Below are positions 37,172-45,525 of a stretch of 64,000 bases of DNA, piece after piece; the stretch's first letter is position 1; each line of letters begins with the position of its first letter. The DNA is from Streptomyces albus subsp. albus. Its GTDB lineage: Bacteria > Actinomycetota > Actinomycetes > Streptomycetales > Streptomycetaceae. The notes below the pieces were generated by a model. The model did no database searches. It was not told the DNA's origin and worked only from the letters and a program-made list of their open reading frames with translations. The translations under genes and the position numbers were made by a program. Location of the stretch: positions 1-64,000 of the forward strand of contig NZ_JOID01000023.1 in the NCBI RefSeq assembly GCF_000719865.1. Direction: 5' to 3'.

Positions 37172-37723
37172 ATGCACCCGAGCGGCAGGGAGAACGGCGC
37201 CGCCGTCCTCGTGGCGTACGCCAGCGAGCACGGCTCCACCCGCGGGATCGCGGAGCGGATCGCCCACCGGCTGACCCTGGCCGGGCACCGCGCCGAGGCC
37301 CGCCCGGTGGACGGGACGGAGGACCCGGACCCCGGCCGCTACGACGCGGTGGTCGTCGGCAGCGCGGTGCACAACCAGCAGTGGATGCCCGAGGCGTCCG
37401 GCTACGCCCACCGCCACCAGGCGGAGCTGCGGAGACGCCCGGTGTGGCTGTTCAGCGTGGGCATGGGCGCGGCCCTCGGACGGCCGCTGCGGAGTCTGGC
37501 GAAGCAGCACGAACCCAAGAACATGGCCGGGTTGCGGGAGGAGATCGGCCCGGTGGAAACCCGCGTCTTCACGGGAGCCGTACGGCGCGGTGCCCTCCCG
37601 CCCGCGGGCCACGCGGCCTTCAAGGCGATGGGCGGCCACTACGGCGACCACCGCGACTGGGCGCAGATCGAGGCCTGGGCGGACGGCATCGCACAGCGCC
37701 TCCTGGCGGCCGAGGCCGCGTGA
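37172..37723 (+). CDS. Flavodoxin-domain protein (HemG-like), second copy
   Basis: A 183-residue protein with the FMN phosphate loop YASEHGSTRGIAERIA (residues 16-31) and the loops AVVVGSAVHNQQW and WLFSVGMGAAL. The C-terminal block HYGDHRDWAQIEAWADGIAQ has a counterpart in the paralogue at 28611. AGGAGG lies seven bases before ATG 37172. A near-palindrome CGGACC-GTACG-GGTCCG at 36990-37006 lies in the 198-base gap upstream and may be its operator. Confidence 0.85.
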   Translation: MHPSGRENGAAVLVAYASEHGSTRGIAERIAHRLTLAGHRAEARPVDGTEDPDPGRYDAVVVGSAVHNQQWMPEASGYAHRHQAELRRRPVWLFSVGMGAALGRPLRSLAKQHEPKNMAGLREEIGPVETRVFTGAVRRGALPPAGHAAFKAMGGHYGDHRDWAQIEAWADGIAQRLLAAEAA

Positions 37724-37864
37724 GGCCCGGCGCGGGGACGGCACCGGCCCGGACGGTGCGTGCACACCGCACCACGGGGCCGACCCCGCATGCGGCGTTC
37801 ATGGGCGTATGACACGCTTTGATCCTGGCCGGTCCGCGCCCGGATGAGGAGAGGTGGTCAGCCC

Positions 37865-38752
37865 ATGGTGCTCCCCGTCGTGGCCGGCGTGGACGGTTCC
37901 GATTCCAGCCTCCGGGCCGTGGACTGGGCCGCCGACGCGGCCGTGCGCCACGAGACCCCGCTGCGCGTGCTGTGCGCCACCGGCCCGGCCCTCGGCACAC
38001 CCGTGCCGGACCTGACGGAGAACGCCGAGCGCATCCGGGACCTGGCCGTCGAGCACGCGCGCCAACGGGTCCCCTCCGTCGAGGTGACCGGCGAGATCGT
38101 CCCCGAGAACGCCGCCGAGGCCCTGCTCTCCGCCGGCCGCAACGCGTTCACCGTGGTGGTCGGCAGCCGCGGCCGCGGCGGGGTGACGGGCATGCTGCTG
38201 GGCTCCGTCGGACTGGCCGTCGCGGGACGCGCCGACTGCCCGGTCGTCGTCGTCCGCGGTGAGCCGGACAGCGGCACGGAACCCGTCGTCCTCGGCATCC
38301 AGGACGAGGACGCCGGCGAGGGCCCCAGCCCGGTCCCGGGCATCGAGGACACCGCGGAGGGGCGGAGCGCGGCCGAGTACGCCTTCCGCGAGGCCCAGCG
38401 CCGGGGCTGCGAACTGATCGCCGTGCACGCCTGGCACACCCCCGGCGGCGGGCCCGCGCCGGGCGGGACCCCCGACGAGGAGGACATGGCCGAGCAGTGC
38501 CGGGCACGGGCCGGGAAGGTCATCGACGAAGCGGTCGGACCGGCCCGGGAGCGGTACCCGGACGTCGTCCTCCGGCGGCGGGCGGTCGCGGGCTCGGCCC
38601 GGCAGGCCCTGCTGAACGCGGCCCGCGAGGCGAGCCTGCTCGTCGTCGGCGCCCATGCCCGCCACGGCCACTTCGGCCTCCAACTCGGCCTGGTGAACCA
38701 TGCCGTGCTGCACCACTCTCCCTGCCCGGTGGCCGTGGTACCGCAGGCGTGA
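37865..38752 (+). CDS. Tandem-domain universal stress protein
   Basis: The protein has 295 residues. The first UspA domain (VVAGVDGSDSSLRAVDWAA) carries GSRGRGGVTGMLLGS. The second domain has lost the ATP motif (VGAHARHGHFGLQLGLVNHA) and ends AVLHHSPCPVAVVPQA. An acidic insert (DEDAGEGPSPVPGIEDTAEG) joins the domains. ATG 37865 follows GGAGAGG by about ten bases; ATG 37844 upstream would add seven residues that overlap that site. Confidence 0.92.
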   Translation: MVLPVVAGVDGSDSSLRAVDWAADAAVRHETPLRVLCATGPALGTPVPDLTENAERIRDLAVEHARQRVPSVEVTGEIVPENAAEALLSAGRNAFTVVVGSRGRGGVTGMLLGSVGLAVAGRADCPVVVVRGEPDSGTEPVVLGIQDEDAGEGPSPVPGIEDTAEGRSAAEYAFREAQRRGCELIAVHAWHTPGGGPAPGGTPDEEDMAEQCRARAGKVIDEAVGPARERYPDVVLRRRAVAGSARQALLNAAREASLLVVGAHARHGHFGLQLGLVNHAVLHHSPCPVAVVPQA

Positions 38753-39045
38753 GCGGGCGCGCCTTGGCCAGGTCCGGAGCAACCGGTAAAAGCAGTGGAG
38801 CGGGTGGAGCCGGGGGATTTGGTGGAGCCGTTGGAGCCGTTGGAGCCGTTGGAGCCGTTGGAGCCGTTGGGGCGGCTGGGGCCCGGGACGGGCGGCCCGG
38901 CGCCGGACTCGCGGCGGTCGTGGTGCCGCGGGCGTGAGCGGGCGCCCCGGCGGAGTCCGGGGCAACCGGTGGAGCCGGTGGAGGGTGCGGTCCGTGGAGT
39001 GGGTGAGCCGGCGGAGCCCGGGACGGTCGGCCCGGTACCGAACCC
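38735..39045 (+). repeat. Imperfect tandem duplication of a stress-protein 3' end, with expanded 9-bp repeat
   Basis: The last codons and downstream DNA of the preceding gene (from GTGGTACCGCAGGCGTGAGC at 38735) reappear in decayed form at 38920 (GTGGTGCCGCGGGCGTGAGC). GCCCGGGACGG recurs at 38881 and 39016. The first copy is about 50 bases longer because TTGGAGCCG is expanded to four perfect copies at 38831-38866. The whole 38753-39355 gap (603 bases) holds no gene. Confidence 0.75.
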
Positions 39046-39355
39046 GGCAGGCCCTGTCCCCGGGCCGGGCCCGGTGATGTGCTGGTGGAGGGAGGACCGG
39101 GGCGACCCGGTGCACCCGGCCGGTGCCCGGTCCGTACCCGGGCGGCTTCCCGTCCCCGGTCCGGGGGAGCGCATCCGGTCCGGCGGAGCTCTCCGGTCCG
39201 GCGGAGCTCGCCGGGGCGGCGGGACGCGACCGGGCCGGGCACCCGGCTCCCACCGGGCGCCGGGCCCGCGGCCGGACGCAAGGGCCGGGACTCCGCCGGA
39301 CCGGCACCGGAGCACACCGCGACGGGGCGGCGAAGCGGCACAGGAGGAGGGCGTG

Positions 39356-40288
39356 ATGGCGAGTGACATGGTCGTCGTGGGAATCGACGGCTCCCCGCAG
39401 AGCATGGCCGCGGCGGACTGGGCGGCCCGTGAGGCCCGGCGGACCAGCCGCCCGCTGCGCCTGGTCCACGCCTGGCACCCGCTGGCCGGCGACGCCGACT
39501 ACCCCGTCCACGCCGAATCCCGCCACCGCTGGGTGGAGAACCGGCTGAGCTCCGTCCACCAGACGCTCGCCGAGCGTTGGCCCGGCCTGCGGATCGAGGT
39601 CGAGCGGGTCGCGGAGGCACCCGTCAAGGTGCTGCTCGCCGAGGAGGCGGAGCTGCTGGTCCTCGGCTCCCGCGGACTGTCGGGCATGTCCGGGCACCTC
39701 CTCGGCTCGGTGAGCCTGTCCGTCATCGCGCGCACGGCGCGGCCGGTGGTGCTGGTACGGGCCGACTACGACGGCCGGTCGGAGGAGTCCGGCACCGTCG
39801 TCCTCGGGCTCGACGTGCGGCACTACGGTGACGCGCCCATCGACTTCGCCTTCCGCACGGCGGCGGCCCGGGGCGCGCGGCTCGCCGTCGTCCACGCCTG
39901 GAACCCGCAGCGGGTCTACGGCTACGCCTCGGCGCCGCTGGACGACGAGCTGACCACGGAGTTCCAGGAGCAGGAGGAACGCTCCCTGGCCGCGGTCCTC
40001 GGGCCGTGGCGGGCCACGTACGCGGAGGTCGCCGTCACCGAGCGGGTGCTGTCCGGCGCCGCGGGCCGGGTCCTGATCGAGGCCGCCGGCGGCGCCGACC
40101 TGCTGGTCACCGGTCACCAGCTCGCGCACCCCGGGCACGGTTCGCGGATCGGGCACGTCACCCACGGCGTCCTGCACCACGCCGCCTGCCCGGTGGCCGT
40201 CATCCCCCACGACGGCGAGCCCGGCGCCGAGAGCGGAGCCGGAACGAGCGGCGAAACGGCGGAGCCGGACGGCGAACACGCGGCGTGA
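39356..40288 (+). CDS. Tandem-domain universal stress protein
   Basis: The protein has 310 residues. The first UspA domain (VVVGIDGSPQSMAAADWAAR) has the ATP motif GSRGLSGMSGHLLGS. The second keeps the fold (LAVVHAWNPQRVYGYAS) but not the motif, and ends VLHHAACPVAVIPHD plus a polar tail. GGAGGAG lies before ATG 39356. A left half of the shared box (AGGGCCG at 39281) is 60-70 bases upstream. It is convergent with the nitroreductase gene. Confidence 0.92.
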   Translation: MASDMVVVGIDGSPQSMAAADWAAREARRTSRPLRLVHAWHPLAGDADYPVHAESRHRWVENRLSSVHQTLAERWPGLRIEVERVAEAPVKVLLAEEAELLVLGSRGLSGMSGHLLGSVSLSVIARTARPVVLVRADYDGRSEESGTVVLGLDVRHYGDAPIDFAFRTAAARGARLAVVHAWNPQRVYGYASAPLDDELTTEFQEQEERSLAAVLGPWRATYAEVAVTERVLSGAAGRVLIEAAGGADLLVTGHQLAHPGHGSRIGHVTHGVLHHAACPVAVIPHDGEPGAESGAGTSGETAEPDGEHAA

Positions 40289-40293
40289 CGCGG

Positions 40294-40342
40294 GCCGGCC
40301 CGGCGCGGGCGGCACGACGGGCGGCCGGCCCGGCGCGGGCGG
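40294..40342. repeat. 30-bp direct repeat in the convergent gap
   Basis: GCCGGCCCGGCGCGGGCGG at 40294-40312 recurs identically at 40324-40342. The gap between the two convergent stops (40289-40581) also has two copies of CCGCCGAGCCCGGCCGG near 40405 and 40546. It may serve as a structured bidirectional terminator. Confidence 0.6.
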
Positions 40343-40581
40343 GGCGGCTGGTGTTCCGGGGTGCGGAAGCCGGCGAGGGACGCCAACATGGAGCCGCGCC
40401 GCCGAGCCCGGCCGGGCGGTTTGCCGGGTCCGGCCCGGTGCCGGGCAGCGGCTCGGTGGACACCGGGCCGTGGGTTTTCGGTCCGGCCGCGCGCAGGCGC
40501 CCCGGTTGCCCCGGTCCCGCCCGGCAAAGGTTTCTCCGGCCGAGCCGCCGAGCCCGGCCGGCCGCCCGTCCGTGCCCGGCC

Positions 40582-41730
40582 TCAGGTGAGGTCGAGGACC
40601 TCCTCCACCGGGCGGCGCGGGGTCCGCGGGCCCGTCGGGCCGTAGCCGAGGCGGATCACCATCTGCACCACGCCCATGGACGTCTGCGGGTCCCGCACGA
40701 TCCAGCGCAGATCCGGCCACTCCAGGGCCTGCGAGGTCAGCGACGAGGCCAGCCCCTCCCGGGTGGCCAGCAGCAGGACGCGCTCCATCGCCTGGCCCGC
40801 CCGCAGCCAGTCGGCGGGACGGTCCTCGGCCGTGCCGAGCAGGGCGAGCTGCGGAGAGGTCTCGAAGAGGGCCCGTTCCCGGTCCGGCGGGGCGTCGCGG
40901 CCCGCGAAGTCGCGGACCGGGGCCGCCCCGCCGTACGGGCGTGGCCCGAAGGCGTAGTCCGGGACGCCGTCGCCGGCTCTCCCGGAGACGTCGGCGCCGG
41001 TGCGGATCCAGCGCTCGATATCGGCGCGGATGCCGGGGTCCGCGCCGGAACGGCCCTCGGCGTCCCGGACGAGGGACAGCACCGACCGCAGATGCCAGAT
41101 GCCGGGGAAGGCCAGCTCGGCCCCCTCGGCGCGGGCGGCCCCGGCCAGCGCGGCCTTCAGCTCCTCGGGGACGCGCCGGGCGGTGAACGGGAAGCGGCTG
41201 GTGTGCCGGAGGGGAATGGCGGGCCGCAGCTCCGCCAGCCCGTCGGTGTCCGCGACGGGCCGTCCCGTGCCCGGCCGCGTCCTGTCCGGCTTCGCAGCCG
41301 TCCGCTCCGTGTCCGGCTTCGTCACGGTCCGCTCCGTGTCCGGCCGCTCCGTAACCGGCTGCCCCGTGCCGTCCTGCGCCCCGCCGTGCCCCTGTGGGCC
41401 GGGGCCGGTGCCGTCCGTCCCGGTCAGGCGCACGGTGGCCAGCAGGCCGGGGTCCTCCGGGTCCGGCAGCAGCCGGACCTCGGGCCGCAGCCCCTCACCG
41501 GCCGCCGCGACCCGGAGGTTGAACAGCGCCGCGCCGCAGCCGATGTGCAGCGCCCGCTGGTCCGGGTCGGCGTGCGGCATGGCGCGCTCCGCGTCCCGGC
41601 GCAGCTCGATCGTGCGGCTGCCGGGGCGGTGACGGAACCGCCAGGGCTGCGCGTTGTGCATGGACGGGGCGGCCGTGGCCTCCCGGACCAGGTCCGTCAC
41701 GAGTGTGGTGTCGAGCGGTCGCGGCGGCAT
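40582..41730 (-). CDS. Acg-family FMN-binding nitroreductase-fold protein
   Basis: A 382-residue protein. TDLVREATAAPSMHNAQPW is the FMN-binding start of the nitroreductase fold and FNLRVAAAGEGLRPEVRLLP follows. The C-terminal half is a degenerate second nitroreductase module (ERVLLLATREGLASSLTSQ, DLRWIVRDPQTSMGVVQMVI, LGYGPTGPRTPRRPVEEVL). That layout is the Acg/Rv3131 family of the mycobacterial DosR regulon, thought to store FMN. A linker of repeated TERPDTERTVTKPDTERT-like units (about residues 130-160) is unusual. GAGGAGG lies six bases before ATG 41730. Confidence 0.9.
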   Translation of the reverse strand: MPPRPLDTTLVTDLVREATAAPSMHNAQPWRFRHRPGSRTIELRRDAERAMPHADPDQRALHIGCGAALFNLRVAAAGEGLRPEVRLLPDPEDPGLLATVRLTGTDGTGPGPQGHGGAQDGTGQPVTERPDTERTVTKPDTERTAAKPDRTRPGTGRPVADTDGLAELRPAIPLRHTSRFPFTARRVPEELKAALAGAARAEGAELAFPGIWHLRSVLSLVRDAEGRSGADPGIRADIERWIRTGADVSGRAGDGVPDYAFGPRPYGGAAPVRDFAGRDAPPDRERALFETSPQLALLGTAEDRPADWLRAGQAMERVLLLATREGLASSLTSQALEWPDLRWIVRDPQTSMGVVQMVIRLGYGPTGPRTPRRPVEEVLDLT

Positions 41731-41790
41731 ACCGCACCTCCTCGGGTGGCGTGCGGGCCCGGCCCCCTTCGGCGGTCCCGCTGACCGGCC

Positions 41791-41806
41791 GCGGACGAAC
41801 GGGCCT
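41791..41806 (-). promoter_or_regulatory. Candidate stress-island box upstream of the Acg-type gene
   Basis: GCGGACGAACGGGCCT lies 60 bases upstream of the start codon and differs at three positions from the reverse complement of the symmetrical copy at 32758. A further half-site, GAACGGCCC, lies at 41836-41844. Confidence 0.45.
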
Positions 41807-41985
41807 CTCCTTCCACGGTAGATCGCCCCGCCCCGGAACGGCCCGGGAGCGGCGGGAACGGTCCCCGGGGCGGTCTCATGAGCCCGGGCCGGCCCGCGGG
41901 CTCCGGGCCTGTCCCAGCCCTCGGCTCGGCCCCCCGCCCCGGCCTCCGCTCGGCCCCCCCGCCCCGGCCTCCGCTCGGCCCCGGG

Positions 41986-42145
41986 CCCCGCCCCGCCCTC
42001 GGTTCGGGCCCCGGGTTCCGTCCCGGCCCTCGGCTCGGACCCTGGCCCCGCCCCGCCCTCGGTTCGGGCGTCGGGTTCCGTCCCGGTCTCTGGGCCCCGG
42101 TTCGGGTGTCGGGTTCCGTTCCAGCCCACTGGCCCCGGTTCGGGC
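41986..42145. repeat. GC-rich tandem array, about 60-bp period
   Basis: CCCCGCCCCGCCCTC followed by GGTTCGGGC and CGGGTTCCGTCCC recurs at 41986 and 42046, exactly 60 bases apart, with shorter derivatives of CGGGTTCCG continuing to about 42145 and related C-rich units back to about 41930. It fills most of the 626 bases between the Acg-type gene start and the phosphatase stop. No coding role is credible. Confidence 0.75.
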
Positions 42146-42356
42146 CCCGGGTTCCGCCCCGCCCCCGACCCCGGCTCGGACCCGGGTCCCGTCCCAGCCC
42201 ACCGGCCACGGGCCCGCCGCGGACGCCGGGCTCCGTGGGACGGAGGCCGGGCCGGGAACCGTCCGTTCGTCGCCCGGGGGCCCGGGGGCCCGGGAACCGG
42301 TGGGCGGGCCCGCCCCGCGCACGGGCCCGTGCGTTTCCGCCCGGTGCGCGGGCCTG

Positions 42357-43685
42357 TCACACGGGGGTGCGCACCGCCAGGACGGCCATGTCGTCGTGCC
42401 CGTCGCCGGGGTGCTCGTCGGCCAGGGTCCGGCAGAGCTCGTCCAGCGGCGCGGCGGCGTGGGCGGCGGCGAGCCGGGCGAGGGCGTCGAGGCCCTGGTC
42501 GATGGGGTGGTCGCGGTGCTCGACCAGTCCGTCGGTGAAGAGGATCACCGTGGCGCCGGGCGGGAGTGGGTACGCGTGGTCGGGACGCGGCAGCAGGGCG
42601 TCCACCCCGAGCGGCAGGCCCGGCTCGCCGGGCAGGAGGTGGGGCGTCCCGTCCCCGTCCAGGACCAGCGGCGGGGGGTGGCCCGCCGTGGACCAGTGCA
42701 GCGTCCAGGGCCCCGTCCCGCCGGGTGCCGGTTCGATCCGGGCCAGGCAGGCGGTGGTCACGGGGTTCTCCGTGATGGCGTGCAGGGTGTGGTCGAGCTG
42801 GGTGAGGACCCGGCTCGGCGGGGTCCAGCGGTCGTACAGCAGGGCGCGGAGCATGTTGCGGGTCTGCGCCATGGCGGCCGCGGCGATGAGGTCGTGGCCG
42901 ACGACGTCACCGATGACCATGGCGCAGGAGCCGTCCGGCAGCAGCAGCGCGTCGTACCAGTCGCCGCCGACCTGCCCCGGGTCCAGGGCCTGCTCGGTGG
43001 AGGTCCGGTAGACCGCGGCGCCCGTGAACGGGGTCAGATCGGGGAGCCGGGGGAGGAGCAGGCGCTGGAACCGCTCGGCGGTGCCGCGGGTCCGCTCGAA
43101 GAGGCGGGCGTTCTCGATGGCGACACCGGCCGCTCCGGCCAGGGCGACGACCACCGCCTCGTCGTGGTCGTCGAAGGACCGGCCGTCGCGCCGGTCGCAG
43201 AGGTAGAGGTTGCCGTAGATCTGGCCCCGGACGCTGATGGCCACCCCGAGCAGGGTGCGCATCGGCGGATGCCCGGCGGGGAAGCCGACGGACTCCGGAT
43301 GGCCCGGGATGTCCTCCACCCGCAGCGGCTCGGGGTGGTGGATGAGATGCCCCAGCAACCCGCGGCCGTGCGGGAGTTCGACCCCTTCCAGGGCGCGGTA
43401 CTCCGCCTCGTCCAGGCCGAGCGTGATGAACTCCGACAGGCCCTCGGCCTTCTCGTCCAGCACGCCCAGAGCGCCGTAGCGCGCGCCGACGAGCTCCATG
43501 GCGGTGGTGACGATCCGCCGCAGGACGACGGGGAGGTCCAGCTCGCGGCTGACGTCGAGGACCGCGTCCAGGAGACCCCGGAGGCGGTTCTGCGCCTCGG
43601 CGAGCTGCCGGAGCTGCTCGGTGATCCGGTGGATGTCCTCCGGCTGCTGGGGGAGCCCGGGGGCGGGCTGGTTCACGTGGTCCAT
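42357..43685 (-). CDS. GAF-domain SpoIIE/PP2C-type phosphatase
   Basis: The protein has 442 residues. A DosS-like GAF domain spans about 35-200 (RYGALGVLDEKAEGLSEFIT, RTLLGVAISVRGQIYGNLYL) and a SpoIIE/RsbU-type PP2C domain follows. Its metal-binding motifs are intact: GGDWYDALLLPDG, VIGDVVGHD, FTDGLVE and DDMAVLAVR. Such phosphatases usually activate an anti-anti-sigma factor by dephosphorylation; no such partner is in the window. The GAF domain resembles those of the oxygen/redox sensors DosS/DosT, which suits the island, though whether it binds haem cannot be told. A candidate box lies 48 bases upstream. Confidence 0.92.
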   Translation of the reverse strand: MDHVNQPAPGLPQQPEDIHRITEQLRQLAEAQNRLRGLLDAVLDVSRELDLPVVLRRIVTTAMELVGARYGALGVLDEKAEGLSEFITLGLDEAEYRALEGVELPHGRGLLGHLIHHPEPLRVEDIPGHPESVGFPAGHPPMRTLLGVAISVRGQIYGNLYLCDRRDGRSFDDHDEAVVVALAGAAGVAIENARLFERTRGTAERFQRLLLPRLPDLTPFTGAAVYRTSTEQALDPGQVGGDWYDALLLPDGSCAMVIGDVVGHDLIAAAAMAQTRNMLRALLYDRWTPPSRVLTQLDHTLHAITENPVTTACLARIEPAPGGTGPWTLHWSTAGHPPPLVLDGDGTPHLLPGEPGLPLGVDALLPRPDHAYPLPPGATVILFTDGLVEHRDHPIDQGLDALARLAAAHAAAPLDELCRTLADEHPGDGHDDMAVLAVRTPV

Positions 43686-43733
43686 GGGTCCGGTGCTCCC
43701 GGTCGCGCGTCGGCTGCCGTCGCTCCCGCACGC

Positions 43734-43749
43734 GGCCCCGAACGGGCCC
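43734..43749 (-). promoter_or_regulatory. Candidate stress-island box upstream of the phosphatase
   Basis: GGCCCCGAACGGGCCC (12 of 16 match to the inverted AGGGCCGTTCGGCCCC) ends 48 bases from the start codon. Confidence 0.4.
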
Positions 43750-43966
43750 GCGGCGGACTCGACGGGGTCATTGGATCACGAGTATGCCCATGTCACGCGA
43801 GGCGTCCGCACGGGGCCCGCCCGCCGGCCGCCCGTACACCCTCGCCCGACCGGGCCGCGTCTGTCCGGGCTCGCGCGGTCCGGACCTCGTCTGTCCTGGC
43901 TCCCGAGGTCCGGGATCCCGTCTGTCCGCGCCCGTCCGCGCCCGTCCCGTCCGGCCCGCCTCGGTG

Positions 43967-44635
43967 TCAGTCCGTCTCGATGCGGCGGCCGGACAGCCGC
44001 TCGGGTTCGATGAGCACCCAGAAATCCCGCACACCGCCCGCCCAGGGCTCCGAATGGGTGAGTTCCACCAGGCGGCCGACGAGGTCCGGGTCCGTGACGT
44101 GCTGGGCCCGTCCGACGAGGAGCACGCTCCAGCCGCGGCTCATGGCCTCGTCGACGGCGTCGACCTCGAAGGCGACGCGGTGGCCCGCCGCCCGCGCGGG
44201 CACGCTCCCGGGCGTCGTGCGGTAGCCGAGCCGGCCGTGGTCGACCACGTAGTTGATCGGGATGATGGCGGGGTCGTCGGCCAGGAACAGCCCGACGCGC
44301 CCCACGCCGCGCGAGGAGAGCAGGGTCCAGCACTCCTCGGCGCCGAGAGGCTCCAGGTGGGGGTGCGCCGCGGCCCTGCCCCGGCCGGGCGGTCTCTCCG
44401 CGCCGACACCGCGCAGCGCGTCGGCGGACGTCCCGAGCGCGCCGGCCAGTCTGACGAGGCCGGGTGCGCTGGGATCGGCGGAGTGCTCCTCCAGATACGC
44501 CAGATAACCCGGCGCCATACCGGCCCGGGCCGCGGCCTCCTCGCGGCTGAGCCCGAGCCGCTCGCGCTGGAGGGTGATGCGGCGCCCGATGTCACCGGGC
44601 TCCGGGGTCCGGTGGGCCTTAGCGTTCTCCGACAC
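43967..44635 (-). CDS. XRE helix-turn-helix / pyridoxamine-oxidase-fold (PPOX) fusion
   Basis: The protein has 222 residues. The XRE domain is at residues 15-75 (IGRRITLQRERLGLSREEAA, APGYLAYLEEHSADPS). A split-barrel flavin-binding domain fills 95-215 (LSSRGVGRVGLFLADDPAII, INYVVDHGRLGYRT, WSVLLVGRAQHVTDPD). It is the nitroreductase/PNPOx group also found in the mycobacterial DosR regulon, here fused to a DNA-binding domain, so it may be a flavin- or F420-dependent redox regulator. GTG 44635 is chosen for the GGAAGG ten bases upstream; GTG 44641 and 44656 are alternatives. Confidence 0.85.
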   Translation of the reverse strand: MSENAKAHRTPEPGDIGRRITLQRERLGLSREEAAARAGMAPGYLAYLEEHSADPSAPGLVRLAGALGTSADALRGVGAERPPGRGRAAAHPHLEPLGAEECWTLLSSRGVGRVGLFLADDPAIIPINYVVDHGRLGYRTTPGSVPARAAGHRVAFEVDAVDEAMSRGWSVLLVGRAQHVTDPDLVGRLVELTHSEPWAGGVRDFWVLIEPERLSGRRIETD

Positions 44636-44689
44636 GGCCACGCTTCCTTCCTTCACGGCTCGGGGTCCCCGTCGCCAGGTCCCGCGTCA

Positions 44690-44845
44690 CCAGGTTGGCC
44701 CGGTACGCCGCCGCTCGCCTGTCCGGGACGGCCGCCCGGCGCGGGCGCCGTGTGTCCGGGGACCGCCGCCCGTCGTGGTCGACCGGGACGATGACGGGTC
44801 GCACGGCCGGGAACGGCCCGGCGCGCCCCACGCCGCGACCGGTCC
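44690..44845 (-). pseudogene. Decayed fragment of a PPOX-domain gene
   Basis: The minus frame here reads RGVGRAGPFPAVRPVIVPVD then HDGRRSPDT, which aligns with RGVGRVGLFLADDPAIIPIN and VVDHGRLGYRT of the intact gene downstream. The DNA also matches (CGCGCCCCACGCCGCG in both). No helix-turn-helix or C-terminal half remains. The 44636-45099 gap otherwise shows only repeated GGTCCGG words. Confidence 0.65.
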
Positions 44846-45099
44846 GGACGCGGCGTGCCGCTCCGTGCGGCACGCGGTGGGCCAGGCCCGCTGTGGGTCC
44901 GGCCTGCTCTGGGTCCGGCCCGCGGTGAGTTCTGCCCCGCTCTGGGCCCGGTCCGCGGTGGGTCCGGGCCGCCGCGCGGGGGCCGCGTCCGCCGGCCGTG
45001 GTGCCGGCCGGCGGACGCGGCCGAGGGAGCCGGGTCCGCCCGGTGCCCCGGGGGCGTGTGCGGCGGTGGCGCCGCCGGGCACCGGGCGGACCCGCGGGG

Positions 45100-45525
45100 T
45101 CAGGCCGTCCGGCCCTCGGCGGGTGCCGCCGCGGCGCGCGGGCCGTCCCCCTCCGCTCCGCCGCGCCACGGCGGCGGAGCGGCCGAACGGCGCGCGGTCT
45201 GCCGGCTGTCGAGGGCCCGCTCCACCTGGCGGCGCAGCCGGTCCTGCAGGCGGTCGGTGGCCTCCTGGCTGGTGGCCTCCCGGGCGTGGGCGACCACGAG
45301 GTCCGGGCCGATCCGCAGTTCGGCCGCCGCGGTCCAGGGGTGCTCGGCGTGGTGGGCGTTCGCCCTGGCGATCCGCACCCCGCCGGTCACGGGAGGCAGC
45401 CCCTGCCGGTCCAGCACCGCGCCGATCTTCGCCCGGAGGTACTCCAGCACCCCCTCGTCGACCTTGCCCTCGGCCCGCACCCGCACGGCCTCGGTGCCGC
45501 GGACTCCGGTTTCCCTGGCTGTCAT
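45100..45525 (-). CDS. HPF/RaiA-like ribosome-associated protein (short form)
   Basis: A 141-residue protein. The first 105 residues (VRVRAEGKVDEGVLEYLRAK, GVRIARANAHHAEHPWTAAA, VVAHAREATSQEATDRLQDR) have the beta-alpha-beta layout of the S30AE ribosome hibernation domain. The remaining tail is low-complexity. Long HPF has a second dimerisation domain that is absent. It would bind and silence 70S ribosomes in stress, as in other island-type clusters. GAGGGAG lies eight bases before ATG 45525. A candidate box is 64 bases upstream. Confidence 0.8.
   Translation of the reverse strand: MTARETGVRGTEAVRVRAEGKVDEGVLEYLRAKIGAVLDRQGLPPVTGGVRIARANAHHAEHPWTAAAELRIGPDLVVAHAREATSQEATDRLQDRLRRQVERALDSRQTARRSAAPPPWRGGAEGDGPRAAAAPAEGRTA

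Noticed and set aside
37799..40720. 973-codon minus frame with LQRLQRLQRL and TAPTAPTAP repeats
   Set aside because: The repeats are the translation of the 9-bp DNA repeat at 38831; the frame is antisense to three stress-protein genes.
41860..42360. N-terminal extension of the Acg-type protein through the GC-rich array
   Set aside because: ATG 41730 has a strong GAGGAGG site and starts at the FMN-binding fold; the extension is only repeat translation.
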